From Alkalihalobacillus pseudalcaliphilus (GTDB lineage: Bacteria > Bacillota > Bacilli > Bacillales > Bacillaceae_D), in contig LFJO01000001.1 of assembly GCA_001038565.1 (NCBI GenBank), positions 1 to 51,579 on the forward strand: a stretch of DNA of 51,579 bases, in the 5' to 3' direction. This document shows, in pieces, positions 1 to 12,142 of the stretch (within the stretch, counting starts at the first letter, position 1; every line of letters starts with the position of its first letter). The position numbers were made by a program, and so were the translations under genes. The notes beneath the pieces were generated by a model. The model searched no databases and had not been told where the DNA came from. It saw only the letters and a list, made by a program, of their open reading frames with translations.

Positions 1-259
1 AGGTTTGCAAGTGATTCTTTAACTTTATTTACCCTTTAAAACTTTTATTCTCTATATAAATCACTTAGGTGCTGGATGATATGTTTCATTCCGGTTCGGT
101 CTGATAACTACTTATAATTTCTTTTCCTCGTTCGAAAAATTTATAAACTAAATATGATCAATGTTTATAGCGAACTAGGCATTGCCCTCATGGCGGTGAA
201 CTTAAGAAAGTTCACCATTACACGTCACCAACTAAGTCCATTTGCACCTAAAATGAAAC
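1..259. other. Gene-free AT-rich stretch beyond gyrA
   Basis: No coding region is convincing here. The only clear structure is a perfect 9-bp inverted repeat, GGTGAACTT-aaga-AAGTTCACC, at 195-216, which has no T tract and could be an operator or an RNA hairpin. In Bacillus the gene after gyrA is usually an rRNA operon, so this could be the approach to an rrn promoter on the minus strand, but I do not see a clear -35/-10 pair. Confidence 0.4.
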
Positions 260-308
260 AAAAAACGAGTCTCCTGAACAACATTCTGTTCACACGACTC
301 GTTTTTTT
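260..308 (-). terminator. gyrA terminator
   Basis: A 12-bp stem (AAAAAACGAGTC at 260-271 with GACTCGTTTTTT at 296-307) encloses an inner GAACA/TGTTC stem. T runs on both outer flanks let it work in either direction. A second hairpin, AAAGAGGG/CCCTCTTT at 315-340, lies between it and the gyrA stop codon. Confidence 0.85.
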
Positions 309-343
309 GTATTTAAAGAGGGTTATATCCCTCCCTCTTTGAG

Positions 344-2872
344 TTATTCCTCTTCTTCTGTATCTTCTTTCACCTGTTCTACTGGTGAAGCTTCATCAGC
401 GTCTGTTGTATCGTTGACTTCCTCTAATTCCTCATCAACAACATCATCTTCATCGATATCTACTCTTGCCACGGTTGCAACCTCTTCGCCTTCTCCAATA
501 CGGATGACCTTTACCCCTTGAGTATTACGTCCAGTAATAGAAATACCTTCTACCTGCGTACGGATAATAACACCTGATACGGTAATAATCATAATATCAT
601 GATCATCTGAAACAATTTTAAGAGCGACTAAAGCTCCGTTTTTATCCGTAATATTTGAGGTTTTAATTCCTTTACCACCACGGTTTTGAATTCGATATTC
701 TTCTATAGGTGTACGCTTTCCGTAACCTTTCTCCGTCACGATCAGTACTTGATGGCCATCTTCAATAATATCCATTCCAACAACGTAATCATCTTCTTTT
801 AAGGAAATCCCTTTTACGCCACCTGCTGTACGTCCCATTAGACGAACATCATTTTCATGGAAACGAATGGCCATTCCATTTTTAGTACCAATGATGATCT
901 CTTGTTCACCATTCGTAAGTCGAACACCATGTAATTCATCATCTTCTCTAATATTAATGGCAAATAGGCCACCTTTTCGAATATTAGCAAATGACGATAA
1001 TTGCGTTCTCTTAGCAATACCTTTTTTCGTTAAGAAGAATAAGAACTCATCATCCTTAAACTCTTCAATGGGAATAACGGTACTAATAAATTCATCCGAA
1101 TCTATTTGTAAAAGATTTATAATCGGAATGCCTTTTGCCGTTCTGCCTAACTCAGGAATCTCATAGCCTTTTAAACGATACACCTTACCCTTATTTGAGA
1201 AAAAGAGAATCGTATGGTGTGTATTCGTAGTAAAGAGCTGCGAAACGAAATCATTATCGTTTGTGCCCATACCTTGAATTCCTTTTCCACCTCTTCTTTG
1301 GCTACGATACGTCGAAATAGGTAAACGTTTAATATATCCATTATGAGTGAGCGTAATAACAATATTTTGACGTGGGATTAAATCCTCATCCTCAAATTGC
1401 TCCTCATTCATGGAAATAATCGTACGACGCTCATCATTAAATTTCGCTTTAATTTCAAGTAACTCTTCACGAATAATTTCAAGAACCTTCTGATCATCTG
1501 CTAAAATCGCTTGTAACTCAGCAATTCGAGCTAATAATTCTTGATATTCACCTTCGATTTTATCACGCTCTAAACCAGTTAAACGCTGTAATCGCATATC
1601 TAAAATCGCTTGCGCTTGCTCATAGCTTAATTGATAGTTTTCCATTAAACCATTTCGAGCTATATCTGTTGTCTGCGAAGCACGAATCAAACTAATAATC
1701 TCATCAATATGATCAAGAGCAATTCGTAACCCTTCTAAAATATGAGCACGTGCCTCTGCTTTACGCAATTCGAATGAGGTACGACGGCGAATAACCTCAA
1801 CTTGATGCTTTAAGTATTGCTCTAAAGCTTCTTTCAAATTCAGTAGTTTCGGTCGTCCATCAACAAGAGCAAGTAGATTAATACCAAAGCTAGTTTGTAG
1901 AGAAGTTTGTTTATATAAATTATTTAATAAAACATTGGCATTTACATCACGACGTAACTCGATCACAACTCTTAATCCGTCACGATCAGACTCATCACGC
2001 AGATCCGTAATACCTTCTATTTTCTTTTCCCGAACAAGTTCAGCAATTTTTTCAATTAATTTTGCTTTATTCACCTGAAAAGGAATTTCAGATACAACAA
2101 TCCTTGGTTTTCCATTATGTTCTAATATTTCTGTTTTGGCACGAAGAGTAATTGAACCTCGTCCCGTCTGGTAAGCTTTACGAATACCTGATCGACCAAT
2201 AATCTCTGCCCCCGTAGGAAAATCAGGACCCGGGATGTATTCCATAAGCTCAGGGATATCAATATCGGGATTATTTGATAAAGCTAAAACTCCATCAATG
2301 ACTTCACCTAATTGATGTGGTGGAATATTCGTAGCCATACCAACGGCAATCCCTGAAGCACCATTCACTAAAAGGTTAGGAAATCTCGCTGGTAATACAA
2401 CAGGCTCTCTTTCTGAGCCATCGTAGTTATCCGTATAATCAATCGTGTCTTTATTAATATCACGGAGTAGCTCCATTGATATTTTCGACATTTTTGCCTC
2501 TGTATAACGCATCGCAGCAGCAGAATCGCCATCAATCGAACCAAAGTTACCATGCCCATTTACAAGCATATAACGGTAACTAAAATCTTGGGCCATCCTT
2601 ACCATCGTTTCATAAACGGCCGAGTCACCATGTGGGTGATATTTACCAATAACTTCACCAACAATACGAGCAGACTTTTTATAAGCCTTATCCGCTGTCA
2701 TACCTAGATCATTCATCGCATAAAGGATACGACGGTGCACCGGCTTTAAGCCATCACGGGCATCTGGTAAGGCACGACTCACAATAACACTCATCGCATA
2801 ATCCATAAACGATGCTTTCATTTCATTGGCTATATTTATTTCTTTAACTCTTGATTGTTCCTGTTCAGCCAT
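344..2872 (-). CDS. gyrA: DNA gyrase subunit A
   Basis: Breakage-rejoining subunit of DNA gyrase (GyrA2GyrB2), which introduces negative supercoils ahead of replication. At 842 residues it is slightly longer than the usual bacillar protein because of an acidic C-terminal tail (runs of D/E after about residue 800). The catalytic tyrosine is Tyr123 in [11 protein letters not shown]. The quinolone-determining region reads [10 protein letters not shown] with Ser84 and Glu88, the sensitive-type residues. The GyrA box QRRGGKG lies near residue 560, followed by the beta-pinwheel domain that wraps DNA, so this is gyrase A rather than ParC. It starts 15 nt after gyrB stops and shares its operon, and a strong terminator follows. 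The function is certain from these motifs. Confidence 0.99.
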   Translation of the reverse strand: MAEQEQSRVKEINIANEMKASFMDYAMSVIVSRALPDARDGLKPVHRRILYAMNDLGMTADKAYKKSARIVGEVIGKYHPHGDSAVYETMVRMAQDFSYRYMLVNGHGNFGSIDGDSAAAMRYTEAKMSKISMELLRDINKDTIDYTDNYDGSEREPVVLPARFPNLLVNGASGIAVGMATNIPPHQLGEVIDGVLALSNNPDIDIPELMEYIPGPDFPTGAEIIGRSGIRKAYQTGRGSITLRAKTEILEHNGKPRIVVSEIPFQVNKAKLIEKIAELVREKKIEGITDLRDESDRDGLRVVIELRRDVNANVLLNNLYKQTSLQTSFGINLLALVDGRPKLLNLKEALEQYLKHQVEVIRRRTSFELRKAEARAHILEGLRIALDHIDEIISLIRASQTTDIARNGLMENYQLSYEQAQAILDMRLQRLTGLERDKIEGEYQELLARIAELQAILADDQKVLEIIREELLEIKAKFNDERRTIISMNEEQFEDEDLIPRQNIVITLTHNGYIKRLPISTYRSQRRGGKGIQGMGTNDNDFVSQLFTTNTHHTILFFSNKGKVYRLKGYEIPELGRTAKGIPIINLLQIDSDEFISTVIPIEEFKDDEFLFFLTKKGIAKRTQLSSFANIRKGGLFAINIREDDELHGVRLTNGEQEIIIGTKNGMAIRFHENDVRLMGRTAGGVKGISLKEDDYVVGMDIIEDGHQVLIVTEKGYGKRTPIEEYRIQNRGGKGIKTSNITDKNGALVALKIVSDDHDIMIITVSGVIIRTQVEGISITGRNTQGVKVIRIGEGEEVATVARVDIDEDDVVDEELEEVNDTTDADEASPVEQVKEDTEEEE

Positions 2873-2887
2873 TCCTTAAACCTCCAA

Positions 2888-4831
<1,944 letters not shown>

Positions 4832-4887
4832 CTATTCTTTCAAACATGAATTCATACTTCTATATGTGAACTCTATTCAAGCTAGAG

Positions 4888-5160
4888 CTAGTGCTTTTCT
4901 TCTAATTGTAAATCTAAATCAGACGTTGCTACCGCTCGTTTTTTTAACGTACCGGAAGAAACAGGTGAGTAGTATACAACATGGTCGGTTATAACAATAG
5001 ATTTAATAAAATCCTCACTAATGACAACTGATTTCTTCCGTTTTTTCTCTTGCTGCAAATAAGCACTTGTCAAATTCGAGGATTCTTGCACATCTCGACT
5101 TAATATTGCAATCACTTCTTTTGCTCTTACAACCATATCGCCACCTAAATGGATAAACAA
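4888..5160 (-). CDS. remB: Extracellular matrix regulator RemB (YaaB family)
   Basis: Small DUF370-type protein of 90 residues beginning LFIHLGGDMVVRAKEVIAIL, which matches the start of B. subtilis RemB/YaaB, a regulator of biofilm matrix genes. I chose the TTG at 5160-5158, placed 5 nt after the recF stop and preceded by GAGGGTGA. The longer upstream-open frame only runs through the recF end in another frame. It sits between recF and gyrB exactly as in Bacillus. The middle of the protein is basic (QQEKKRKKS). The family assignment is secure; its precise role here is inferred from B. subtilis. Confidence 0.9.
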   Translation of the reverse strand: MFIHLGGDMVVRAKEVIAILSRDVQESSNLTSAYLQQEKKRKKSVVISEDFIKSIVITDHVVYYSPVSSGTLKKRAVATSDLDLQLEEKH

Positions 5161-5164
5161 TCTA

Positions 5165-6289
5165 TCACTCACCCTCTCCTTGTAATTGTATCGTACCTTG
5201 ATGAACGTCAAAAATCTTCGCTTGCTCCAACGCTTGTTTATGTACTCCAGCCAAATTTGTTGTTGTAACAAAAGTCTGCACCTTTTTTTGAATGGTATCG
5301 ATTAAATGGGACTGACGATAATCATCTAATTCAGATAAAACGTCGTCTAATAAAAGGATCGGGTATTCACCAATTTCTTCATGAATTAATTCAATCTCTG
5401 CTAATTTTAAAGAAAGTGCTGTCGTTCTTTGTTGCCCTTGTGAGCCATAGGTTTGAACGTTTCGACCGTTGACCTCAAAACCTAAATCATCACGATGAGG
5501 TCCAAACAAAGTAACACCACGCTGAATTTCCTTTTGTTTTTTCTCCGTATATGTTTGATAGAGTATATCTTTTATTTTCGTCAAGTCTTGCTCTTCTGAT
5601 ACGTTAGTAGATGATAAATATGCGATTTCTAATTCTTCTTTATCACGGCTAATATCAGCATGAATTCCTTTTGCCCAAGCTTGTAGTTGCTTCAAAAAAC
5701 GAAAACGTTTATGAATAATCTCGCCTGCTAAAGGAATCATTTGCTCAGTTAAAATATCAAGCATGTCCTTAGGGCCTTTATTTACTTGGAGCTGCTTCAA
5801 TAATTGATTACGCTGCAACAATACTTTTTGATATAAACCTAAGTGATATAAATATAACGGATTTATTTGCCCAAGCTCTCTATCAAGAAATTTACGTCTA
5901 CCTTGTGGGCTACCCTTTACGAGGTTTAAGTCCTCTGGTGCAAACATGACAACATTTACAGCCCCAATATATTCACTTAACTTTCTTTGCTCAAGTCCAT
6001 TTATTTTTACTTTTTTCCCTTTGGTTGAGATAATGACATCTAATTTCACAGATGAATTTTTTCTCACGAATTCTCCTTCAATTCTAGCAAAATCCTCTCC
6101 CCAACCTATTAATTCCTTGTCATTAGACGTTCGATGTGACTTGGCTAGGGCAAGAACATAGATAGCTTCAATCATATTCGTTTTCCCTTGGGCATTTTCA
6201 CCGATACAAACATTTACTTTAGGGTCAAATACAGCTTCAGCACTTCCATAATTCCGAAAGTGCTTAACGGATAGTGATTTAATATACAT
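5165..6289 (-). CDS. recF: DNA replication and repair protein RecF
   Basis: SMC-like ATPase that helps load RecA at single-strand gaps together with RecO and RecR. The 374-residue protein has Walker [10 protein letters not shown] near residue 31, an ABC-type signature [18 protein letters not shown] near 300, and Walker [15 protein letters not shown]. Length and gene order (dnaN-rlbA-recF-remB-gyrB) are standard. The start ATG lies 11 nt after the rlbA stop, so translation is probably coupled along this operon. Confidence 0.98.
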   Translation of the reverse strand: MYIKSLSVKHFRNYGSAEAVFDPKVNVCIGENAQGKTNMIEAIYVLALAKSHRTSNDKELIGWGEDFARIEGEFVRKNSSVKLDVIISTKGKKVKINGLEQRKLSEYIGAVNVVMFAPEDLNLVKGSPQGRRKFLDRELGQINPLYLYHLGLYQKVLLQRNQLLKQLQVNKGPKDMLDILTEQMIPLAGEIIHKRFRFLKQLQAWAKGIHADISRDKEELEIAYLSSTNVSEEQDLTKIKDILYQTYTEKKQKEIQRGVTLFGPHRDDLGFEVNGRNVQTYGSQGQQRTTALSLKLAEIELIHEEIGEYPILLLDDVLSELDDYRQSHLIDTIQKKVQTFVTTTNLAGVHKQALEQAKIFDVHQGTIQLQGEGE

Positions 6290-6300
6290 TCAACAACCCT

Positions 6301-6516
6301 CTATATCGATTGAATCTCATATTTGGCTCCATCATGAAGTCGTACGATATTCCCATGAACTAGTTTTTTTCCACGACGATTTTCAAGCTCATCGTTTACG
6401 TAGACGTCATATTCACTTAAATACCATTTGGCCATCCCACCTGTGTCAATGGCACCAACTTCTTTTAGTAATTGTCCTAAGGTGATATAAGGGCTAGAAA
6501 TAGAAATCGTATCCAT
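6301..6516 (-). CDS. rlbA: S4-domain RNA-binding protein YaaA/RlbA
   Basis: A 71-residue S4-like domain protein (TLGQLLKEVGAIDTGGMAKWYLSE, then GKKLVHGNIVRL). The family binds RNA; in B. subtilis YaaA has been linked to 50S ribosome assembly. It lies in the conserved slot between dnaN and recF. The identification rests on the S4 pattern, the size and the neighbourhood. Confidence 0.92.
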   Translation of the reverse strand: MDTISISSPYITLGQLLKEVGAIDTGGMAKWYLSEYDVYVNDELENRRGKKLVHGNIVRLHDGAKYEIQSI

Positions 6517-6559
6517 GTTCCCACTCTACTTTCTTTCTAAAATATTGAGTATCAAAGGC

Positions 6560-6592
6560 AAGACAGCAAATCAATTAGTGAAATGCTGTCTT
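6560..6592 (-). terminator. Hairpin between dnaN and rlbA
   Basis: AAGACAGCA and TGCTGTCTT form a perfect 9-bp stem with a 15-nt loop in the 164-bp gap after dnaN. On the minus strand the following bases (GCCTTTG) are only weakly U-rich, so this may attenuate transcription or stabilise the RNA rather than terminate fully. Confidence 0.45.
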
Positions 6593-6680
6593 TTCATTCG
6601 TCGCTTTTATCTTGTCTCTATTGTACTAAACGAAATGATTCTCGCCAAGTCTCATCTAAAAAATGTGAGTCTACCAACGA

Positions 6681-7823
6681 TTAATACGTACGAACAGGCG
6701 AGAATAAGTGTAAATAATGCTCCTGTTCAATCGGTCTAATCACAAAAGGACTCATCGCTCCAGTAAATTCTACCTTCATCTCTTCACTATCAATTACTTT
6801 TAAAGCATCAATGACATTTTTTCCATTAAAGGAAATACGCATTTCCTCGCCTTCGAGTGATTGACTTTGAATTTTTTCTGTTACTTTACCTACCTCAGCA
6901 GAAACAGACGTAATTTCAATCATTCCATCTTCTAATGTTTTTAAAGTAATGACATTATTTTTGGCTTCTTTTGAAAGTAATAAAGCACGTTCCAACGCTT
7001 GTAACAACGGCTTCGTTTGTAAGAAAATCGTCGTTTTACTTTGGTTTGGAATCATATTTTTCGTTACAGGGTACTTTCCCTCTAATAATCGCGAGAAGAA
7101 TAATAAATTATTTAACTTAAATAAAATTTGGTTTTCCGTTACAACAACATCGATCAACTCTTGACTATCTTCAATAATCTTATTTAATTCATTCATGCTT
7201 TTTCCTGGGATAACCACATTCTCAAAATTGAGTTCATCATCATTTCGTTCTATCTTCGTTTTCCTTAAAGCCAAACGATGACTATCTGTTGCAGTACAGA
7301 CCAATTCCCCGTGAGTCGATTCTAAGTTTACACCTGTCAATACGGGGCGTGTTTCTTGAGTGGACACAGCGAACACAGTTTGACGAATCATATTTTTTAA
7401 CATGTCTTGTGGTAGGCGAAATAATAAATCTTCTTCTAACTGCGGCAAGCGTGGATATTCTTCTGGATCTAAACCATTAAGATTAAAGACAGCCGATCCT
7501 GATTTGATTGTGGCTGCAAATTGATCTTGTACGATGATCTCAACTTCGTCACCAGGTAATTTCTTTACGATATCAGGGAAATATTTAGCTTGTAAAACAA
7601 TACTACCTTCTTGTTTTAATGTGATGAATTGTTTGTCTCCATCTTCTAGGGGAATAAAGGTCTCAATAGAAATATCAGAGTCACTTCCTGTTAAAGTGAC
7701 ACCATCTGAATTGGCGACAATTTTAATACCCGTTAAGATAGGAATCGTTGTTCTTGATGAGACAGCTTTTGCCACATGCTGAATATCATGAACAAATCGT
7801 TCGCGGTCAATAAAAAAATGCAT
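6681..7823 (-). CDS. dnaN: DNA polymerase III beta sliding clamp
   Basis: Ring-shaped processivity clamp of the replicase, 380 residues in three repeated clamp domains. The N-terminus MHFFIDRERFVHDIQHVAKAV, the central DSHRLALRK and the C-terminal SPFVIRPIEQEHYLHLFSPVRTY are typical of bacillar DnaN. The ATG is preceded by AAAAGGAGC. It follows dnaA across a 160-bp gap that contains the unwinding part of oriC. Confidence 0.98.
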   Translation of the reverse strand: MHFFIDRERFVHDIQHVAKAVSSRTTIPILTGIKIVANSDGVTLTGSDSDISIETFIPLEDGDKQFITLKQEGSIVLQAKYFPDIVKKLPGDEVEIIVQDQFAATIKSGSAVFNLNGLDPEEYPRLPQLEEDLLFRLPQDMLKNMIRQTVFAVSTQETRPVLTGVNLESTHGELVCTATDSHRLALRKTKIERNDDELNFENVVIPGKSMNELNKIIEDSQELIDVVVTENQILFKLNNLLFFSRLLEGKYPVTKNMIPNQSKTTIFLQTKPLLQALERALLLSKEAKNNVITLKTLEDGMIEITSVSAEVGKVTEKIQSQSLEGEEMRISFNGKNVIDALKVIDSEEMKVEFTGAMSPFVIRPIEQEHYLHLFSPVRTY

Positions 7824-7863
7824 AGAAAAAAGCTCCTTTTAATATAATTCTTTTAAAAAAATA

Positions 7864-7945
7864 TAGTAGTAATAGTAATAGGGCCTGTGATTATGTGGAT
7901 AAGACCAAAAAACTGATAAATAGCAAGTTATCCAGATGTGGATAT
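7864..7945. other. oriC unwinding region: DnaA-trios and DnaA boxes (dnaA-dnaN gap)
   Basis: On the plus strand six consecutive trinucleotides TAG-TAG-TAA-TAG-TAA-TAG (7864-7881) run into GGCC (7882-7885) and then a perfect inverted DnaA box TGTGGATAA (7894-7902). This is the box / GC patch / DnaA-trio layout of the B. subtilis basal unwinding system, with AT-rich DNA beyond the trios (7840-7863). Further boxes with one mismatch are TTATCCAGA (7928-7936) and TGTGGATAT (7937-7945). The prediction is that DnaA loads from these boxes onto the trio strand and melts the AT-rich side. Confidence 0.85.
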
Positions 7946-7983
7946 CCTGTGCGCGAATGAAAGGAAGTTATAAACAGTTTCCA

Positions 7984-9336
7984 CTACGCTTTTAATCGTT
8001 CATTAATTTCTTGAACGGTCTTTTGTAGCTCATGATCAGCAGATAGTAGCTTAGAAATCTTTTCATGGGCATGAATGACCGTCGTATGATCGCGGCCACC
8101 GAATTCACTACCTATCTTAGGTAAAGAAGAATCGGTTAATTCTCTTGATAGATACATCGCAATTTGTCGTGGAAATGCGACAGATTTCGTTCTCTTCTTT
8201 GCTTTAAAATCTTCTAACTTCACTTGAAAATACTCACCAACGGCTTTTTGAATATCAATAATCGTGATCACTCTTGGTTTTGAATTAGGAATAATATCTT
8301 TTAATGCTTCAGCAGCTAGGTCAGCATTCATATCTTGATTAATGAGAGATGAATAGGCGACAACACGAATAAGTGCTCCTTCTAATTCACGGATATTTGT
8401 ATCGATCTGATTAGCGATATATAACATCACTTCATTAGGGATATCTAAATTCTCTGCTTTAGCTTTTTTTCGGAGGATCGCAATACGCGTTTCTAAATCT
8501 GGTGGTGTAATATCTGTTATTAATCCCCATTCAAAACGAGAACGCAAACGGTCCTCTAGTGTTGGTATTTCTTTTGGTGGTCTGTCACTAGAAATGACAA
8601 TTTGTTTCGATTCCTCATGTAAGGCATTAAATGTATGGAAAAATTCTTCCTGTGTTTGTTCTTTTCCCGCTAAAAACTGAATATCATCAATTAATAAAAC
8701 ATCAACATTTCTATATTTATTCCGGAAGTTGACTGCTTTATTATCTCGGATCGCATTAATGAACTCATTTGTGAATTTTTCAGAGGACAAATAAACAACT
8801 TTAGCATTTGGATTATGATCCATCACATAATGACCAATTGCATGCATTAAATGTGTTTTCCCTAAGCCCACTCCTCCATAAATAAATAAAGGATTATAGG
8901 CTTTCGCTGGTGCTTCTGCTACAGCGAGAGAAGCCGCATGGGCAAAACGGTTGCCAGAGCCAATAACAAAAGTATTAAAGGTATATTTATCATTTAGCAT
9001 CGATTTCGTCGAGATTGACGTAGCATTGGCATCTGCTGCCGGTTGCTTTTTTGGAGTCGGCTCTAAAAAGAAATCTTCATCCGATTTATGCTCGGGAATA
9101 ATGAACTTTGGGTTTAAACGTACACCCGTTAGTTCTTCGATTGTCTCAGAGGTTAGTTCAGAGTAATGATCTTCTAACCAATCCCTTGCAAATTCATTTG
9201 GTGCTTTAATTATAATAACTTCATTTTGGATATCACGTGCAGTTGTTGATTTTAACCATGTATCATAGCTGGGGCCTCTCACTTTTTTCTTCATTTCAGC
9301 TAAGACACGTTCCCATAAATCATGAATATTTTCCAA
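7984..9336 (-). CDS. dnaA: Chromosomal replication initiator DnaA
   Basis: AAA+ ATPase that binds DnaA boxes and opens oriC. In its 450 residues, domain I begins [15 protein letters not shown], Walker A is GGVGLGKTH, Walker B is [12 protein letters not shown], and the C-terminal box-binding helix-turn-helix carries the signature [15 protein letters not shown]. The start codon is TTG at 9336-9334, as in B. subtilis, preceded by AAGGAGGTT at suitable spacing. DnaA boxes lie on both sides of the gene, which suggests autoregulation as well as origin function. Confidence 0.98.
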   Translation of the reverse strand: MENIHDLWERVLAEMKKKVRGPSYDTWLKSTTARDIQNEVIIIKAPNEFARDWLEDHYSELTSETIEELTGVRLNPKFIIPEHKSDEDFFLEPTPKKQPAADANATSISTKSMLNDKYTFNTFVIGSGNRFAHAASLAVAEAPAKAYNPLFIYGGVGLGKTHLMHAIGHYVMDHNPNAKVVYLSSEKFTNEFINAIRDNKAVNFRNKYRNVDVLLIDDIQFLAGKEQTQEEFFHTFNALHEESKQIVISSDRPPKEIPTLEDRLRSRFEWGLITDITPPDLETRIAILRKKAKAENLDIPNEVMLYIANQIDTNIRELEGALIRVVAYSSLINQDMNADLAAEALKDIIPNSKPRVITIIDIQKAVGEYFQVKLEDFKAKKRTKSVAFPRQIAMYLSRELTDSSLPKIGSEFGGRDHTTVIHAHEKISKLLSADHELQKTVQEINERLKA

Positions 9337-9447
9337 CGGATGAACCTCCTTTTCTTCAAGTACTAATAGGTATAAAGGTTTGCAAATAAATTTAAAAATC
9401 TCTGTTATCGCACTTGCTACATGAAGGAATGACAGAGTTTATTTTCG

Positions 9448-9828
9448 GGTGTATAAGTTTTGTATAAGGTGCTGCATGACGGTGTATAAACATAAAAACA
9501 CAGATTTTGTGGAGATATATATAATATAGTAGAAAAGTGTCAGTTTTAACATATCCACGTATGTTGTGGAAAAGAAGATACACACAATTAAAAACCTGTC
9601 CACAACCTTACCCACAGGCTGTGGACAGGTTTTTATGTTTATATAGTCGTCCACGAGTGAAAACATATTAATCATAGCAAAAAAAACCTTCTACCGCAAC
9701 GGCTTTATTTATTTATCCACAAAGCACAGGATGTTGTGTTGAATCGTTGTCCACAACACAAGATATGTGAACAAGTTGTCGATAAATATGGGGATAGGGA
9801 GAATTTTGTCGGATGGAAATTATCCACA
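9448..9828. other. oriC upstream DnaA-box cluster (dnaA-rpmH gap)
   Basis: The 677-bp gap between dnaA and rpmH has no gene. Perfect DnaA boxes TTATCCACA lie at 9713-9721 and 9820-9828. One-mismatch or near boxes include TGTGGAAAA at 9565-9573, TTACCCACA at 9608-9616 and TTGTCCACA at 9747-9755. Three weaker TTATACAAA/TTATACACC-type boxes on the minus strand lie at 9448-9456, 9459-9467 and 9481-9489, near the dnaA promoter side. This corresponds to the incAB half of a bipartite bacillar origin. Confidence 0.85.
9590..9634. other. 15-bp perfect inverted repeat inside oriC
   Basis: AAAAACCTGTCCACA (9590-9604) is repeated inverted at 9620-9634 around a 15-nt loop. Each arm holds a CTGTCCACA box and the loop side holds TTACCCACA, so three DnaA-box-like sequences are stacked. 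The A/T flanks also make it look like a bidirectional intrinsic terminator that would insulate dnaA from rpmH transcription. Confidence 0.7.
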
Positions 9829-9922
9829 GGTAGGAATAGGTGAAAGTTTGCGCTACACTATACAACGTCATGATTGAAAAAGTAATTTTGATGGCAAGTG
9901 TTGAACAGATTAATAAGAGTTC

Positions 9923-9952
9923 TTGACAACATGCCCTTATGTTCCGTATAAT
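9923..9952 (+). promoter_or_regulatory. rpmH promoter (sigma-A type)
   Basis: TTGACA (9923-9928), an 18-bp spacer and TATAAT (9947-9952), about 60 bp before the rpmH start codon. Both boxes match consensus fully, as expected for a ribosomal protein gene. Confidence 0.85.
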
Positions 9953-10013
9953 TTACAAGAATGTCTTTTTATGAAGTTTAATTAGGAATATATCCTCGAG
10001 GGGGGTGTTATAA

Positions 10014-10151
10014 ATGGGAAAACCAACATTTCAACCAAATAATCGTAAACGTAAAAAAGTACATGGTTTCCGTGCACGTATGAGCACTAAGAACGGACGT
10101 AAAGTACTTGCTCGTCGTCGTCAAAAAGGAAGAAAAGTGCTATCTGCATAG
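10014..10151 (+). CDS. rpmH: 50S ribosomal protein L34
   Basis: A 45-residue, very basic protein. [19 protein letters not shown] and [18 protein letters not shown] are diagnostic of L34. The ATG at 10014 follows GAGGGGGGTG. It is the first gene to the right of oriC, the standard position, upstream of rnpA. Confidence 0.97.
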   Translation: MGKPTFQPNNRKRKKVHGFRARMSTKNGRKVLARRRQKGRKVLSA

Positions 10152-10152
10152 G

Positions 10153-10176
10153 CCACTGAAAATCAGTGGTCTTTTT
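10153..10176 (+). terminator. Hairpin directly after rpmH
   Basis: CCACTGA-aaa-TCAGTGG followed by TCTTTTT, starting 2 nt after the rpmH stop. It is probably a partial terminator that lowers rnpA expression relative to rpmH. Confidence 0.75.
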
Positions 10177-10216
10177 CCAATTTATTTATAAAGTAGGCTA
10201 GTTTGAGGTGGATATA

Positions 10217-10585
10217 ATGAAAAAAGAGCAACGAATAAAAAAGAACAAGGAATTTTCACTTGTTTTTAATAAAGGAACATCAGTTGCTAATCGTCAATTT
10301 GTTATTTATGCACTAGCAAAAGAGGAACAAAATCAATTTCGCCTTGGCTTGTCTGTCAGTAAAAAGGTTGGAAATGCCGTGACGAGAAATCGAGTGAAAC
10401 GAATGATCCGTACTTTTTTTCAAACGTATAAAGAAAGGCTACATACTGAGTATGATTTTGTTGTAATAGCGAGAAAGCCAGTTGCGACGATGGAGTATGC
10501 AGAGGTAGAAGCAAGTCTTTTACACGTATTAAGAAAAGGGCGTTATTTAAAAAAACATAAAAAGCAACAGTTTAAAAATGATTAA
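10217..10585 (+). CDS. rnpA: Ribonuclease P protein component
   Basis: Protein subunit of RNase P, which processes tRNA 5' ends together with its catalytic RNA. It is 122 residues from the ATG at 10217. An in-frame GTG at 10208 is less likely because it lies inside the ribosome site GAGGTG. The sequence has [16 protein letters not shown] and the RNR motif [17 protein letters not shown], the signature of the family. It lies between rpmH and spoIIIJ as usual. Confidence 0.96.
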   Translation: MKKEQRIKKNKEFSLVFNKGTSVANRQFVIYALAKEEQNQFRLGLSVSKKVGNAVTRNRVKRMIRTFFQTYKERLHTEYDFVVIARKPVATMEYAEVEASLLHVLRKGRYLKKHKKQQFKND

Positions 10586-10660
10586 TGTTTTATTTCCCGT
10601 TTTGTCTATTTTTAAACGGTGATATAGATGAAAATGAATGATGGACAAGGAGGAGAGCTT

Positions 10661-11425
10661 GTGCTCAAGAAGTATAGCCTTGCAGCAGCGATGATTGCGG
10701 TGCTTCTTCTCTTAACAGGTTGTTTTGAGATAGATCAGCCGATTACTAGTGAGAGTGAAGGATTTTGGAATTCTTTCTTTGTTTATCCTTTATCATGGTT
10801 AATCATCCAACTTGCGGACTTTTTTAATGGAAGCTTTGGTTGGGCGATTGTAGTGGTAACGATTATGTTAAGAACGATTATGTTACCATTAATGATTAAA
10901 CAAACAAGAAGTGCTAAAGCGATGCAGCAAATCCAGCCTGAAATTAAAAAGTTACAAGAGAAATACAGTGCAAAAGATCAGAAAACACAACAGAAACTTC
11001 AGCAAGAAATGATGGCTTTATGGCAAGAGAGAGGTGTAAACCCACTAGCAGGTTGTTTACCTATCTTAGTTCAAATGCCAATTTTACTTGCGTTATATCA
11101 TGCGATTATGAGAACGGATATCGGTGATGGTAGCTTCTTATGGTTCGCTTTAGATCAGCCGGACTATATCCTACCGTTTATTGCTGGTATTACTACTTAT
11201 ATTCAACAGAAGATGATGATGGTACAAGACAATCCACAAATGAAGGTCTTATTAGTGGTGATGCCAGTTATGATCGCCGTATTTGCCTTCTTCTTCCCAG
11301 CGGCACTTACATTATACTGGGTTGTTGGTAACTTCTATATGATTGCCCAAACTTACTTTATTACTGGTCCTCAAGCGAGTAAAAGAAAAGATGAGAAAGC
11401 GGCAAAATCAGGAGGGAAGAAATAA
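10661..11425 (+). CDS. spoIIIJ: Membrane protein insertase YidC1/SpoIIIJ
   Basis: Oxa1/YidC-family insertase. The start is the GTG at 10661, 5-6 nt after AAGGAGGAG, giving 254 residues; the in-frame ATG 33 nt upstream has no good ribosome site. A lipoprotein signal ends in the lipobox LLTGC (Cys21). The core has a conserved arginine in the first membrane segment ([13 protein letters not shown]), a cytosolic coiled hairpin ([17 protein letters not shown]), and further segments to about residue 235, then a basic tail. In B. subtilis the spore-stage paralogue supports SpoIIIA-SpoIIQ. It is followed directly by khpB. Confidence 0.95.
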   Translation: MLKKYSLAAAMIAVLLLLTGCFEIDQPITSESEGFWNSFFVYPLSWLIIQLADFFNGSFGWAIVVVTIMLRTIMLPLMIKQTRSAKAMQQIQPEIKKLQEKYSAKDQKTQQKLQQEMMALWQERGVNPLAGCLPILVQMPILLALYHAIMRTDIGDGSFLWFALDQPDYILPFIAGITTYIQQKMMMVQDNPQMKVLLVVMPVMIAVFAFFFPAALTLYWVVGNFYMIAQTYFITGPQASKRKDEKAAKSGGKK

Positions 11426-12058
11426 ATGACCGAATTAACTGTGTCAGGTAAGTCGATTGAAGAAGCGATTTCAAAAGCACTGATGGAATTGGGGACAACA
11501 CAAGAACGTCTTCACTATGAAGTGATTGAACAACCGCAAAAGGGTTTCTTAGGAATTATAGGAGTAAAACCTGCAATAATTAAGGCTTATGTAAAACCTG
11601 ATGCGGTCGATTTAGGTTATTCTTTTCTAAAAGAGGTTATTGAAGAAATGGGGATCTCAATTGAGATTGTCAAACATGAGAAAACCGATTTTATCTTATT
11701 TGAGATAAAGGGTCAGGACGATTTGGGTCGATTAATAGGTAAAAGAGGACAAACGCTCGATTCGTTAGAATATTTGACGAATCTAGTCGCTAATTCAGAG
11801 GATGATCACTATGTGAGAATTCAACTAGACACCGAAAATTATCGACAAAAACGAAGAAAAGCTCTTGAGCAGCTTGCTCACCGTGTGAGTCAAAAAGTGT
11901 TAAGGCAAAAACAAAGAGTTGTATTAGAACCTATGAGTGCTGGAGAAAGAAAAATCATTCATACATCATTACAACAAACGGTTGGTGTTGAAACATATTC
12001 ACAAGGAAAAGGGATGAATCGACATATCGTCATTGCCCCTGAGAAATCAAAGAAATAA
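11426..12058 (+). CDS. khpB: RNA-binding protein Jag/KhpB
   Basis: A 210-residue protein with the three Jag domains: an N-terminal Jag-N (SGKSIEEAISKAL to GFLGIIGVKPAIIK), a KH domain with GRLIGKRGQTLDSLEYLTN at about residues 105-125, and a C-terminal R3H (RQKRRKALEQLAHRVSQKV, then MSAGERKIIHTSLQ). The ATG immediately follows the spoIIIJ stop, which implies coupled translation. The family binds RNA with KhpA and affects cell elongation and division. Confidence 0.95.
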   Translation: MTELTVSGKSIEEAISKALMELGTTQERLHYEVIEQPQKGFLGIIGVKPAIIKAYVKPDAVDLGYSFLKEVIEEMGISIEIVKHEKTDFILFEIKGQDDLGRLIGKRGQTLDSLEYLTNLVANSEDDHYVRIQLDTENYRQKRRKALEQLAHRVSQKVLRQKQRVVLEPMSAGERKIIHTSLQQTVGVETYSQGKGMNRHIVIAPEKSKK

Positions 12059-12062
12059 ATCA

Positions 12063-12093
12063 AAAAGAGAGTCACAAAATGTGGCTCTTTTTT
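12063..12093 (+). terminator. Terminator of the rpmH-khpB cluster
   Basis: AGAGTCAC-aaaat-GTGGCTCT (one G-U pair) followed by a run of T, 10 nt after the khpB stop. Confidence 0.85.
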
Positions 12094-12142
12094 ATATGCA
12101 AAAATAAAAATTCAATTGTAATAAAAAAATACAAACATCATC

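Noticed and set aside
1-343. rRNA or tRNA gene downstream of gyrA
   Set aside because: An rRNA operon is expected there in Bacillus, but no rRNA or tRNA sequence is present in these bases.
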